The translations under genes and the position numbers were made by a program. Below the pieces are notes generated by a model, which was not told the origin of the DNA, searched no databases, and saw only the letters and a program-made list of their open reading frames with translations. Shown piece after piece: positions 8,292 through 16,879 of a stretch of DNA of 51,131 bases (positions are counted from its first letter, which is position 1; each line of letters begins with the position of its first letter). The DNA is from an uncultured beta proteobacterium (GTDB lineage: Bacteria > Pseudomonadota > Gammaproteobacteria > Burkholderiales > Burkholderiaceae_C), in NCBI GenBank assembly GCA_903876045.1, contig CAIQYP010000399.1, positions 1 to 51,131 of the forward strand, read 5' to 3'.

Positions 8292-9824
8292 GTGACAGAC
8301 GCAGCACCGTTGGCGGTGCACATGCGCGCCATGCACAAGCGCTTTGGCGCGGTGCTGGCCAATGTGGACGTAAACCTGACGGTGCGCGCCGGCACGGTGC
8401 ACGGCCTGGTGGGTGAAAACGGTGCCGGCAAAAGCACGCTGATGTCGGTGCTGTATGGCTTTTATCAGGCGGACAGTGGCACCATCGCCGTGAATGGCAG
8501 CGATGTGAAAATCGATAACGCTGACGACGCCATTGCCCTCGGTATTGGCATGGTGCACCAGCACTTCATGCTGGTCGATACCTTGAGCGCACTGGAAAAC
8601 GTAATGCTGGGTGCCGAGCCGCATTGGCTTTTGCAACGTGCAACTGCAATGGTGCGCGGCAAGCTTGAAACCCTGATGCAGGCCACCGGCCTGCATGTTC
8701 AGCTCGACACACTGGTGGCCGACTTGGCCGTAGGCGACCGGCAACGGCTTGAAATTCTCAAGGCCCTATACCGTGGCGCCCGCGTGTTGATTCTGGATGA
8801 ACCCACGGCTGTGCTGACACCCCAGGAAACCCTGCAGCTTTTTGAGGTCCTGAAGGGGCTGCGCGCACAGGGCACGACCATCATCCTCATCACCCATAAG
8901 CTTAAGGAAGTGATGGGCCTCTGTGACTATGTCACCGTGATGCGTGCCGGCCAAGTGGTGGAAGAGTTGCCGATTTCCCACGCCACCATTGCGGGCCTGG
9001 CGGAGGCCATGGTCGGGCGCAAAGTGCATATCGGTCGGGTGGAGGGTGATGTGCGCCAGCCTGGCGATGTACTGCTGAGCACGCAGGGTCTGGAGGTAAA
9101 AGATGCCATGCAGGTGCTGCGCCTATCTGGCGTGAACCTGCAACTACGGGCTGGTGAGATCGTCGGGGTGGCGGGTGTTTCGGGCAACGGGCAGAGCGAA
9201 TTGTTGGATGTTCTGAGTGGCTTATTGACGCCCTCCAAAGGTGAACTCACGGTGCTGGGCCAGCAGTTTGCCCCTGTGTCTTGGTTGGACCCGCAAACTG
9301 CCCGCAGCTTGGGTCTGGCCCATGTGCCGGAAGATCGGCACGCTCGCGCCCTTGTCATGGCTTTCGCTGCTTGGGAATCGGCCGTGCTCGGGTACGACGG
9401 CCTGTCTCAATATTGCAGTGGCCCCTGGATGCGGCACGAAGCCATGCAGCACGCCACCAGCGACATGATGGAACGCTTTGATGTGCGCCCGCGCGACCCG
9501 GCGCTGTTATCCAGCAAATTTTCTGGAGGCAACCAGCAAAAGGTGGTGCTGGCGCGCGAGTTGGGCCAAGCGCCCAAGGTTTTGCTAGTGGGCCAGCCCA
9601 CACGCGGCGTGGACATCGGCGCTATCGAATTTATTTATAGCCAATTGCGTGCCATGCGCGACGCCGGTTGTGCCGTGCTGGTGGTGTCCAGCGAACTGGA
9701 TGAAATTCTGGCCCTGTCAGACCGGGTGATTGTTATGAACCAGGGCCGCATTGCCGGTGAGCTGGCCATTTCCGAATGTACCGAGGCAGGCCTGGGCCTG
9801 TTGATGACTGGAGCATCGCAATGA
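8292..9824 (+). CDS. nucleoside-type ABC transporter ATP-binding protein (two ABC domains)
   Basis: Walker A GENGAGKSTLM; ABC signature-like segments; second domain SGNGQSELL and FSGGNQQKVVLARELG as in sugar/nucleoside dual ATPases. Start uncertain (TTG 8262, GTG 8292 or ATG 8321). Confidence 0.9.
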   Translation: MTDAAPLAVHMRAMHKRFGAVLANVDVNLTVRAGTVHGLVGENGAGKSTLMSVLYGFYQADSGTIAVNGSDVKIDNADDAIALGIGMVHQHFMLVDTLSALENVMLGAEPHWLLQRATAMVRGKLETLMQATGLHVQLDTLVADLAVGDRQRLEILKALYRGARVLILDEPTAVLTPQETLQLFEVLKGLRAQGTTIILITHKLKEVMGLCDYVTVMRAGQVVEELPISHATIAGLAEAMVGRKVHIGRVEGDVRQPGDVLLSTQGLEVKDAMQVLRLSGVNLQLRAGEIVGVAGVSGNGQSELLDVLSGLLTPSKGELTVLGQQFAPVSWLDPQTARSLGLAHVPEDRHARALVMAFAAWESAVLGYDGLSQYCSGPWMRHEAMQHATSDMMERFDVRPRDPALLSSKFSGGNQQKVVLARELGQAPKVLLVGQPTRGVDIGAIEFIYSQLRAMRDAGCAVLVVSSELDEILALSDRVIVMNQGRIAGELAISECTEAGLGLLMTGASQ

Positions 9825-10930
9825 GTGTGCCCTTAGCCCTGCCGCGTTGGGCCGATTTGGTGCTGCTGCCGGCGGTTTGTCTACTGGTGGCGCTGTTGGT
9901 GGCAGCAGGTGTTGTGGCGCTGGTTGGGCAAAGCCCCGTCGAGGTGATGGTCGCTCTGGTGCGTGGTGCCTTTGGCACCTTACGCGGCCTTAGCTACACG
10001 ATGTACTACGCCACCACCTTTATCTTCACTGGCTTGGCCGTAGCGGTGGCCTTTCATGGCGGGCTTTTCAACATCGGCGGCGAAGGGCAGGCGGTCATGG
10101 GCGGGTTGGGCACCGGCCTGGCTGCACTGTACCTGTCGGTTCATCTGCCAGCCTGGGCCATGCTGCCCATCATGCTGATTGCCGGCATGCTTTTTGGTCT
10201 GCTGTGGGCGGCGGTGCCGGCTTATCTGCAAGCCTACCGTGGCAGCCATGTGGTGATCACCACCATCATGTTCAACTTTATTGCCAGTTCCCTTCTGGTC
10301 TACCTGTTGGTGAACCATCTAAGGCCTAAGGGAAATATGGCGCTGGAGAGCGCGATTTTTGCCGACTCGGCCAAGTTACCTGGCATGCAACAGGCCCTGG
10401 CGTGGGTCGGCGTGGAGTGGCCGGCCTCACCGTTAAACCTGAGCTTGGTCCTGGCGCTGCTGGCCTGCGTGGCGGTTTATTTTTTCATGTGGCGTAGCCG
10501 CGCCGGGTATCGCCTGCGCGCTGTGGGCTCCAGCCCTAGTGCTGCCGAATACGCAGGTATCAGTTCCAAACACCAGACGCTGATCGCCATGTGTGTCTCT
10601 GGCGCGCTGGCGGGCATGGTCGGCATGAACGAGATTGCCGGTGTCAGCGGCAAGCTGATTCTGGAGTTTGTCGGCGGTGCTGGTTTCACCGGCATTGCGG
10701 TGGCGTTGATGGGGCGGAATCACCCCATAGGAATTATCTTTGCCAGCGTGCTTTTTGGTGCACTGTTCCAGGGCGGAGCCGAAGTGGCCTTTGACGTGCC
10801 CGGCTTCAGCCGTGACATGGTGGTGATGCTGCAAGGTTTCATCGTGCTGTTCTCGGGTGCCATGACCTATGTGATTGCCCCCATGGTCGCCTCTGCACTG
10901 CGCTGGATTCCGGGAGCACGCCATGGATGA
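9821..10930 (+). CDS. ABC transporter permease (nucleoside/BPD_transp_2 type)
   Basis: ATGA overlap with upstream ATPase; hydrophobic protein with GGLFNIGGEGQAVMGGLG motif of nucleoside permeases. Confidence 0.9.
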   Translation: MSVPLALPRWADLVLLPAVCLLVALLVAAGVVALVGQSPVEVMVALVRGAFGTLRGLSYTMYYATTFIFTGLAVAVAFHGGLFNIGGEGQAVMGGLGTGLAALYLSVHLPAWAMLPIMLIAGMLFGLLWAAVPAYLQAYRGSHVVITTIMFNFIASSLLVYLLVNHLRPKGNMALESAIFADSAKLPGMQQALAWVGVEWPASPLNLSLVLALLACVAVYFFMWRSRAGYRLRAVGSSPSAAEYAGISSKHQTLIAMCVSGALAGMVGMNEIAGVSGKLILEFVGGAGFTGIAVALMGRNHPIGIIFASVLFGALFQGGAEVAFDVPGFSRDMVVMLQGFIVLFSGAMTYVIAPMVASALRWIPGARHG

Positions 10931-11891
10931 AGCCTTCCTGGGTGCGTTACTGGCCTCTACTTTGCGGCTGGCCACGCCGCTGATTTTGTGTGCGCTGGCC
11001 GGTTTGTACTCCGAGCGCTCTGGTGTGGTGGACATCGGGCTGGAAGGCAAGATGCTGTTCGCCGCCTTTGCCGCAGGGGCAGTCGGGGCGGTTTCTGGCT
11101 CCACCACTTTGGCCTTGTTGGCTGCGATGGGCGTGGCCGTGCTGCTGTCGTGGATGCATGGCCTGGCGTGTGTCAGTTATCCGGGCGATCAGGTGGTGTC
11201 AGGCGTGGCCATCAATATCATTGCCGCTGGGCTGACCGTTGTCTTGGGTATTGCCTGGTTTGCCCAGGGCGGGCAGACACCGCCTGTGGCTACCAACGTG
11301 CGCATACAGCCGTTGTTTCCAGATGCGGGTAGTTGGCTTACCTTCATTCCGGTAGTCGGGCGGGTGTTGGGGGAGGGCTTTCTCACCCATAGCGCATTGG
11401 TTTACTTTGCCTATGCGTTAGTGCCGGCCTCCTGGTGGCTATTGTTTCGCACCCGCTTTGGGCTACGCCTGCGTGCCGTGGGAGAGAACCCGCAGATGGT
11501 GGATGCCGCCGGGGTCTCGGTGCTGCGTCTACGCTACACCGCACTCACGCTTAACGGCATGCTGTGCGGCCTGGCCGGAAGCTATCTGGTGCTGGCGCAA
11601 AGCGCCAACTTCTCAGCCAATATGACGGCCGGGCGTGGCTTTATGGCGCTGGCAGCCTTGATCTTTGGCCGCTGGAATCCGTTTGGTGCGCTCTGGGCCT
11701 GCTTGCTGTTCGGCTTTCTGGACGCCGCCGCCATTCGCATGCAGGGTGTAGCCATGCCGGTGGTGGGCGAAGTGCCGGTGCAATTTATCCAGGCCTTGCC
11801 CTATGTGTTGACCGTCGTGCTACTGGCCGGATTCATTGGCAAAGCCGTGGCACCCCAGGCTTCGGGCAAGCCTTACATCAAAGAACGTTAA
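10923..11891 (+). CDS. ABC transporter permease (nucleoside/BPD_transp_2 type)
   Basis: Overlaps upstream permease; LYSERSGVVDIGLEGKMLFAAFAA motif. Confidence 0.9.
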   Translation: MDEAFLGALLASTLRLATPLILCALAGLYSERSGVVDIGLEGKMLFAAFAAGAVGAVSGSTTLALLAAMGVAVLLSWMHGLACVSYPGDQVVSGVAINIIAAGLTVVLGIAWFAQGGQTPPVATNVRIQPLFPDAGSWLTFIPVVGRVLGEGFLTHSALVYFAYALVPASWWLLFRTRFGLRLRAVGENPQMVDAAGVSVLRLRYTALTLNGMLCGLAGSYLVLAQSANFSANMTAGRGFMALAALIFGRWNPFGALWACLLFGFLDAAAIRMQGVAMPVVGEVPVQFIQALPYVLTVVLLAGFIGKAVAPQASGKPYIKER

Positions 11892-11978
11892 TTTTTTCAT
11901 ACGCCCCAGGCTTCGGGCGGCGTAGGACCAGAGGAAGCGGCAAAAAAGCTGTTACGGTATCGGCCTTCTGGAGGTTTC

Positions 11979-13187
11979 ATGAAAAAGTTTGTCGTTGAAA
12001 GTTTTGTAGTGTTGGCTCTGGCCGCAAGCAGTGTGGCCCTGGCGCAAACCAAGCCCATCAAAATCGGGGAGATTAATAGCTATTCCAGCATTCCCCAGTT
12101 CACCGTTCCCTACCGCCAGGGTTGGCAGTTGGCCGTGGAGGAGGTCAATGCCGCTGGTGGCTTGCTCGGCCGCAAGGTCGAAGTGATTTCGCGTGATGAT
12201 TCCGGCAAACCCGAAGAAGCGATTCGGCACGCCATCGAACTCACCAGCAGCGAACAAGTCGATGTATTGGCCGGTGGATATTTGTCCAACGTGGGCCTGG
12301 CGTTAGCCGACCATGCGCAGAAAAACAAACGCCTGTTTGTCGCCAGCGAGCCGTTAACGGACGCGCTGGTCTGGGACAAGGGCAACCGCTACACCTTCCG
12401 GCTGCGCCCCAGCACCTATATGCAGGCCGCCATGCTGGTGGAAGAGGCCGCCAAGTTGCCCGCCAAGCGCTGGGCCACGATTGCACCCAATTACGAATAC
12501 GGCCAGAGCGCTGTGGCAACTTTCCGCGAGCAACTCAAGGCCAAGCGTCCGGACGTGGAATTTGTGGCCGAGCAATGGCCGGTGCTGGGTAAGCTGGATG
12601 CTGGCAGCACGCTGCAAGCCATCACCCAAGCCAAGCCGGATGCTATTTTTAACGTGACCTTTGGTGCCGACCTGGCCAAGCTGGTGCGCGAGGGCAACCA
12701 GCGCAACGTGTTCCCCAAGATACCCGTGGTTTCACTGCTATCGGGTGAGCCGGAATACCTGGATGTGCTGAAGGACGAAACGCCCAAGGGCTGGATCGTT
12801 ACCGGATACCCGTGGGATCAGATTGATAGCCGCGACCATGCATCTTTTGCCGCCAATTACTACAAGAAGTACAACGAGAACCCCAAGATGGGCTCAGTGG
12901 TGGGTTACTCGACCATGCAGGCAATTTTTGCCGCCATCCGCAAGGCCAGGAGTGTGGACAACGAGAAACTGGTGACGGCCATGCGTGGCTTGCAGTTCAC
13001 AACACCCTTTGGCGCCACTACCTTCCGCGCGATAGACCAGCAAAGCACCATGGGTGCCTATGTTGGGAAACTGGATTTGCGTGGCCCCAAGGGCACGATG
13101 GTGCAGTGGCGCTATGCCGATGGTAAAGACTACCAACCCACCGATGCCTATGTGAAGACACGCCGACCTTCTGCGGCGATGCAGTAA
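11979..13187 (+). CDS. ABC transporter substrate-binding protein (Leu/Ile/Val/amide-type, Peripla_BP_6-like)
   Basis: Signal peptide MKKFVVESFVVLALAASSVALAQ then KPIKIGEINSYSSIPQFTVPYRQGWQLAVEEVNAAGGLLGRKVEVISRDDSG. Confidence 0.88.
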   Translation: MKKFVVESFVVLALAASSVALAQTKPIKIGEINSYSSIPQFTVPYRQGWQLAVEEVNAAGGLLGRKVEVISRDDSGKPEEAIRHAIELTSSEQVDVLAGGYLSNVGLALADHAQKNKRLFVASEPLTDALVWDKGNRYTFRLRPSTYMQAAMLVEEAAKLPAKRWATIAPNYEYGQSAVATFREQLKAKRPDVEFVAEQWPVLGKLDAGSTLQAITQAKPDAIFNVTFGADLAKLVREGNQRNVFPKIPVVSLLSGEPEYLDVLKDETPKGWIVTGYPWDQIDSRDHASFAANYYKKYNENPKMGSVVGYSTMQAIFAAIRKARSVDNEKLVTAMRGLQFTTPFGATTFRAIDQQSTMGAYVGKLDLRGPKGTMVQWRYADGKDYQPTDAYVKTRRPSAAMQ

Positions 13188-13237
13188 CGAGGCCTTCGGA
13201 CAGGCAACACGGAGCTAGTGGAGTGGAGCCAAGGGCT

Positions 13238-13576
13238 TCACTGCTTCAACGCCTCCCAGGTTGCCTCCATGAGCTTCAAGGTAGCTTGCTCGACCGAGCA
13301 GGGTTGACCACAGGCGGCTTCGATTAGCGCCGTGTTTCCCTTGCTGAGTCCGAGCAGTTGCTCAATATCCTCGCCCCACTCGGCTTGAAGCAAAAACAGG
13401 CTGTCTTTGCTGGTGTCACTAACAATCGACCGTTGCAATGGCCGCATCGTGCCCAGTATGTGAGGCACTGCCTGGGCAACCGTGCGTGGCCATTCGGATT
13501 GCAATAATGGTTTGACATCAGCAGTCGCCCCTGCGCCAAGAAGCAGTAAGACAAGGGCAAGTCCAAGTTGTTTCAT
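13238..13576 (-). CDS. small secreted hypothetical protein
   Basis: 112 aa ORF with clear N-terminal signal peptide (MKQLGLALVLLLLGAGATA); no recognised domain. Confidence 0.6.
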   Translation of the reverse strand: MKQLGLALVLLLLGAGATADVKPLLQSEWPRTVAQAVPHILGTMRPLQRSIVSDTSKDSLFLLQAEWGEDIEQLLGLSKGNTALIEAACGQPCSVEQATLKLMEATWEALKQ

Positions 13577-13639
13577 AAAGAAATTGTTTTGCTACGTGTT
13601 TGGTGGATCGTGGTGATTGCGTGCCCGTGTGGCACCGCG

Positions 13640-14560
13640 CTAATTTGCAATGCTTCTGATAAAGCACAGCAGCGCATCAGCGACTTCGCTGGGGGCTTCT
13701 TCCGGAAGAAAGTGGCCACATGGCAGACCTTGTCCTTGAACCAGACTTGCCTTGTCACGCCACAGGCCGAGCACGTCGTAGTTGCGTCCCACAAATCCAT
13801 TCTTGCCCCAGAGCACCTGAACCGGGCATTCGATGCGCCGGTCTCCATCCTGCGCATCATGGTTCAGGTCTATTGCGGCCGCTGCACGGTAGTCATCACA
13901 AGACGCCCGAATCGAATCTGTTTGAGAAAAGCAGCGGATGTATTCGGCAACCACGGCTGCATCAAAAGCCCCATCATTGCCGCCGCTCCATCGGTGTAGA
14001 CAACCACGCAGCCAGGCTGGTGGATCAAAGGCAATCATGCTTTCCGGTAAGGGCGCCGCTTGAATCAGAAAGAACCAGTGAAAGTAGGCCGTGGCTAACG
14101 CCTGATTGGTCATTGCAAAAGTCGTTGCAGTCGGGACGATGTCCATGAAACATGCGCTGCGAACCCGCTCAGGATAATCCAGGCACAGGCGATGCAGAAC
14201 GCGTGCCCCACGATCGTGGGCAGCGACGTGGTAGGTATCAAACCCGAGCCCAAGCATCAACTCAGCCATATCCCGCGCCATTGCACGTTTGGACTGGTTG
14301 GAACAATCCGATTCCGACGGCGGCTTGCCAGAATCGCCGTAGCCGCGCAAATCCGGGATGACCAGCGAGAAGTGGGGTTCTAAAAGTGGAGCGACCTTAT
14401 GCCACATCACATGGGTTTCTGGATAACCATGCAAAAGCAACAAAGGTGGTTTGGAGGTGTCAAGGCGAAAGCGAACGTTTAGACGAGTCTGTGATACGTC
14501 AACACCTCTGATGGAATACGTTGAATCAAACATATCTGGCGCTGCGCTTTCACTTTTCAT
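13640..14560 (-). CDS. alpha/beta hydrolase (haloacetate dehalogenase / epoxide hydrolase-like)
   Basis: [49 protein letters not shown] motifs. Confidence 0.87.
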   Translation of the reverse strand: MKSESAAPDMFDSTYSIRGVDVSQTRLNVRFRLDTSKPPLLLLHGYPETHVMWHKVAPLLEPHFSLVIPDLRGYGDSGKPPSESDCSNQSKRAMARDMAELMLGLGFDTYHVAAHDRGARVLHRLCLDYPERVRSACFMDIVPTATTFAMTNQALATAYFHWFFLIQAAPLPESMIAFDPPAWLRGCLHRWSGGNDGAFDAAVVAEYIRCFSQTDSIRASCDDYRAAAAIDLNHDAQDGDRRIECPVQVLWGKNGFVGRNYDVLGLWRDKASLVQGQGLPCGHFLPEEAPSEVADALLCFIRSIAN

Positions 14561-14628
14561 AGATTAATAGTATGCGACGCTGGCATCAGCCGAATTCCGC
14601 CCAAGAGAAGCGGCGAATTTGCCAGGGA

Positions 14629-16479
14629 CTATGCCCTGGCAATCATCTTGCTTCGCTGCATTCTGTTAGTTGCCAGCAGTCTTGCCAGGTTGCTTTCAAT
14701 CGGCAGTGGCTCGCCACCCAACCATGCGGCTAACAGTTCAGCGCATAGGGCTGAAAAACTCAGGCCACGGGCCCCCATGCCGGCACACAACCAAAGAGTT
14801 GGGCTTGGTGCATCTTCCAATGGGCCGACCAGAGGTAGTCGATCATGGGTAATGCAACGTGTTCCTTGCCACGCGCTTACCTGCCCGTTGACGAACTGAG
14901 CACTTAGTTTTTGCGCGGCGGCGGGAAGCAGGGCTTGCAGCTTCTTCAGGTTGATCGCGTGTTCGCGCGCCAGATTGGTGTGCAGCACCGGGTCGGTCTG
15001 AAAGGTGGATCCCGCATACCACTGCGGTCCCTGCGAGTCGGGCACGTTGGATACAAAGCTGCCATGGCCATTGACGGGGAAGGGCGGAAAATCTGTTCCC
15101 AAATCACCCATTGGGCAGGGGCCCATGCTTAGCGTGCCCTGCATGGCTTGCAGCGATTGCACTTTGTGCTGCACACCCGCCAGCCAGGTAATTTCGTCAG
15201 GCATTTCGGCAGCCATCCGCGCCAGCACTTCGGCGCAACCGTAGGCATTGGCAAATACCACGAGGTCTGCGCGTCCGATTTCCGCGCCTTGTGCGTCGTG
15301 CAGCAACCAATGCGGCGTTGCGCGATGCACCAGGTGCACCTTTGCGGTTCCGTGAAAGTGAATGCGATCGTGGTTCAGCCACTGCGCTACCAGGCGCGCC
15401 GGTTTGATCCAGGCCGCGTACGGATGCCACAGTCCTTGTGCCTCGTCCAGCTTCTGGCGGCTGGACCAGCCGGTCGGGGTTTGTTGGTCTGCTGCATGGG
15501 ACAAAACCTCGGCTTCGACGTCGACCAGGTCAACGTCTTCCACATTCAACTCCAGGACACCTCCGGGGTTCCAGTCTTGCCCCGTTTGCAGCATACGCCC
15601 GGCGTGTTGCAGGGTCAGGCGGGTACCGCTGCGTGATAGGCGCGAACGCGGGCTGTCGTCGGCCGAATGGTGCGGCACCACCAGACCCACGGGCAAACCA
15701 GACGCGCCACCGGCACATGCCGGCTGGGTGTCATACACATCCACATGCCAACCGCGCACGGCCAACGCCCGCGCCACGCTAGCACCGGCAATACCGGCGC
15801 CAATGACGGCGCAGCGCCCCACCTTGGCAGGGCTGGCGGAGCCGCGCCTGGTAGAGCGCAGTTGCCAACGCGGGTCATACACGACGTGCAGCGCCCCGGA
15901 AGCCACCGGGTCAGACGAGAAGGCGTCGATTTGCGGCTCAAAGCCCGCGTCCATCAGCAAGGCCGCGTTTTGCGGCGTATCACCGAAAAAGTAAAGATGA
16001 GAGCCCCGCTTGCAGCAGCGCGCCAGCGCTTTGAGTTGCCATTTGTCCCAGGATTTACCCGATGCGGTGGTTAGCAGGCAATCCACCTGCATCTCCTGTT
16101 GGGCTAATGAGTCGGATAGCGTGCCCACGCACAGCGTGAGGGAAATCTGGCTGTCCTCGAGCAAGATGCGATGAAAACCGGGTAGCAGACCATAACAATG
16201 ATCGGCCAGCTGGCTTCGAAGGCAATGGGTGTCTGGTTCGGCTTTGCTTTCAAGAAGGGCCGCTTGCAGTTGTTCCGCCTCGGTGACCGACAGCACACCG
16301 ACGTAATGCAGCCTGGCAGGCCGACTGGCGTGCGTACGCCAGGTCTGCCAGAGTTTTAGAAAAGAAGCGCCATTGCCAAAGCAGGTGTCCAGCAAGGACC
16401 AACTCGGCTGCGCTGACCAATGGTCAGCGAGCAACGCGGCCAAAGTGTGACCGGCGGGCGGTGCGGCCGCCGGATTCAC
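14629..16479 (-). CDS. mnmC: FAD-dependent cmnm5s2U34 oxidoreductase / MnmC-like protein with divergent N-terminal methyltransferase domain
   Basis: C-terminal FAD domain CAVIGAGIAGASVARALAVRGWHVDVYD ... YAGSTF ... GMGARGLSFSALCAELLAAWL; N-terminal MnmD-like region recognisable but degenerate. Confidence 0.82.
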   Translation of the reverse strand: MNPAAAPPAGHTLAALLADHWSAQPSWSLLDTCFGNGASFLKLWQTWRTHASRPARLHYVGVLSVTEAEQLQAALLESKAEPDTHCLRSQLADHCYGLLPGFHRILLEDSQISLTLCVGTLSDSLAQQEMQVDCLLTTASGKSWDKWQLKALARCCKRGSHLYFFGDTPQNAALLMDAGFEPQIDAFSSDPVASGALHVVYDPRWQLRSTRRGSASPAKVGRCAVIGAGIAGASVARALAVRGWHVDVYDTQPACAGGASGLPVGLVVPHHSADDSPRSRLSRSGTRLTLQHAGRMLQTGQDWNPGGVLELNVEDVDLVDVEAEVLSHAADQQTPTGWSSRQKLDEAQGLWHPYAAWIKPARLVAQWLNHDRIHFHGTAKVHLVHRATPHWLLHDAQGAEIGRADLVVFANAYGCAEVLARMAAEMPDEITWLAGVQHKVQSLQAMQGTLSMGPCPMGDLGTDFPPFPVNGHGSFVSNVPDSQGPQWYAGSTFQTDPVLHTNLAREHAINLKKLQALLPAAAQKLSAQFVNGQVSAWQGTRCITHDRLPLVGPLEDAPSPTLWLCAGMGARGLSFSALCAELLAAWLGGEPLPIESNLARLLATNRMQRSKMIARA

Positions 16480-16484
16480 CGCGT

Positions 16485-16757
16485 TCAGGCTGTGGGTGGA
16501 ACGTAGCCCTGTGCCGCATCAGCGCCATCGCCAAAGAAGTGGTTTTCCATCTGGCGGGCAAGATACTGTCGGGCACGCGCATCGGCCAGATTCAGGCGGT
16601 TTTCGTTGACCAGCATGGTCTGGTGTTTAAGCCATGCAGCCCACGCTTCTTTGCTTACGCTTTCCCAAATGCGCTTGCCCAACTCGCCTGGGTAGGGCGC
16701 AAAGTCCAAGCCTTCTGCCTCTTTACCCAACTTGATGCATTGAACCGTACGTGCCAT
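16485..16757 (-). CDS. yggX: probable Fe(2+)-trafficking protein YggX
   Basis: [66 protein letters not shown]. Confidence 0.94.
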   Translation of the reverse strand: MARTVQCIKLGKEAEGLDFAPYPGELGKRIWESVSKEAWAAWLKHQTMLVNENRLNLADARARQYLARQMENHFFGDGADAAQGYVPPTA

Positions 16758-16879
16758 GAATAACCTCAGAATATTTGCGAATGCCTGATCTTATTCGGTT
16801 TGCAAATTCCCCCGGCATGTGCGGGTGCTGGTAGTGGGCTGCAAACCTGTCAGCGCCACTCGGTTAAAGTACCGCGGCC

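Noticed and set aside
7349-8437. 362 aa minus-strand ORF opposite the BMP gene
   Set aside because: Shadow ORF; composition typical of reverse-frame translation in GC-rich DNA.
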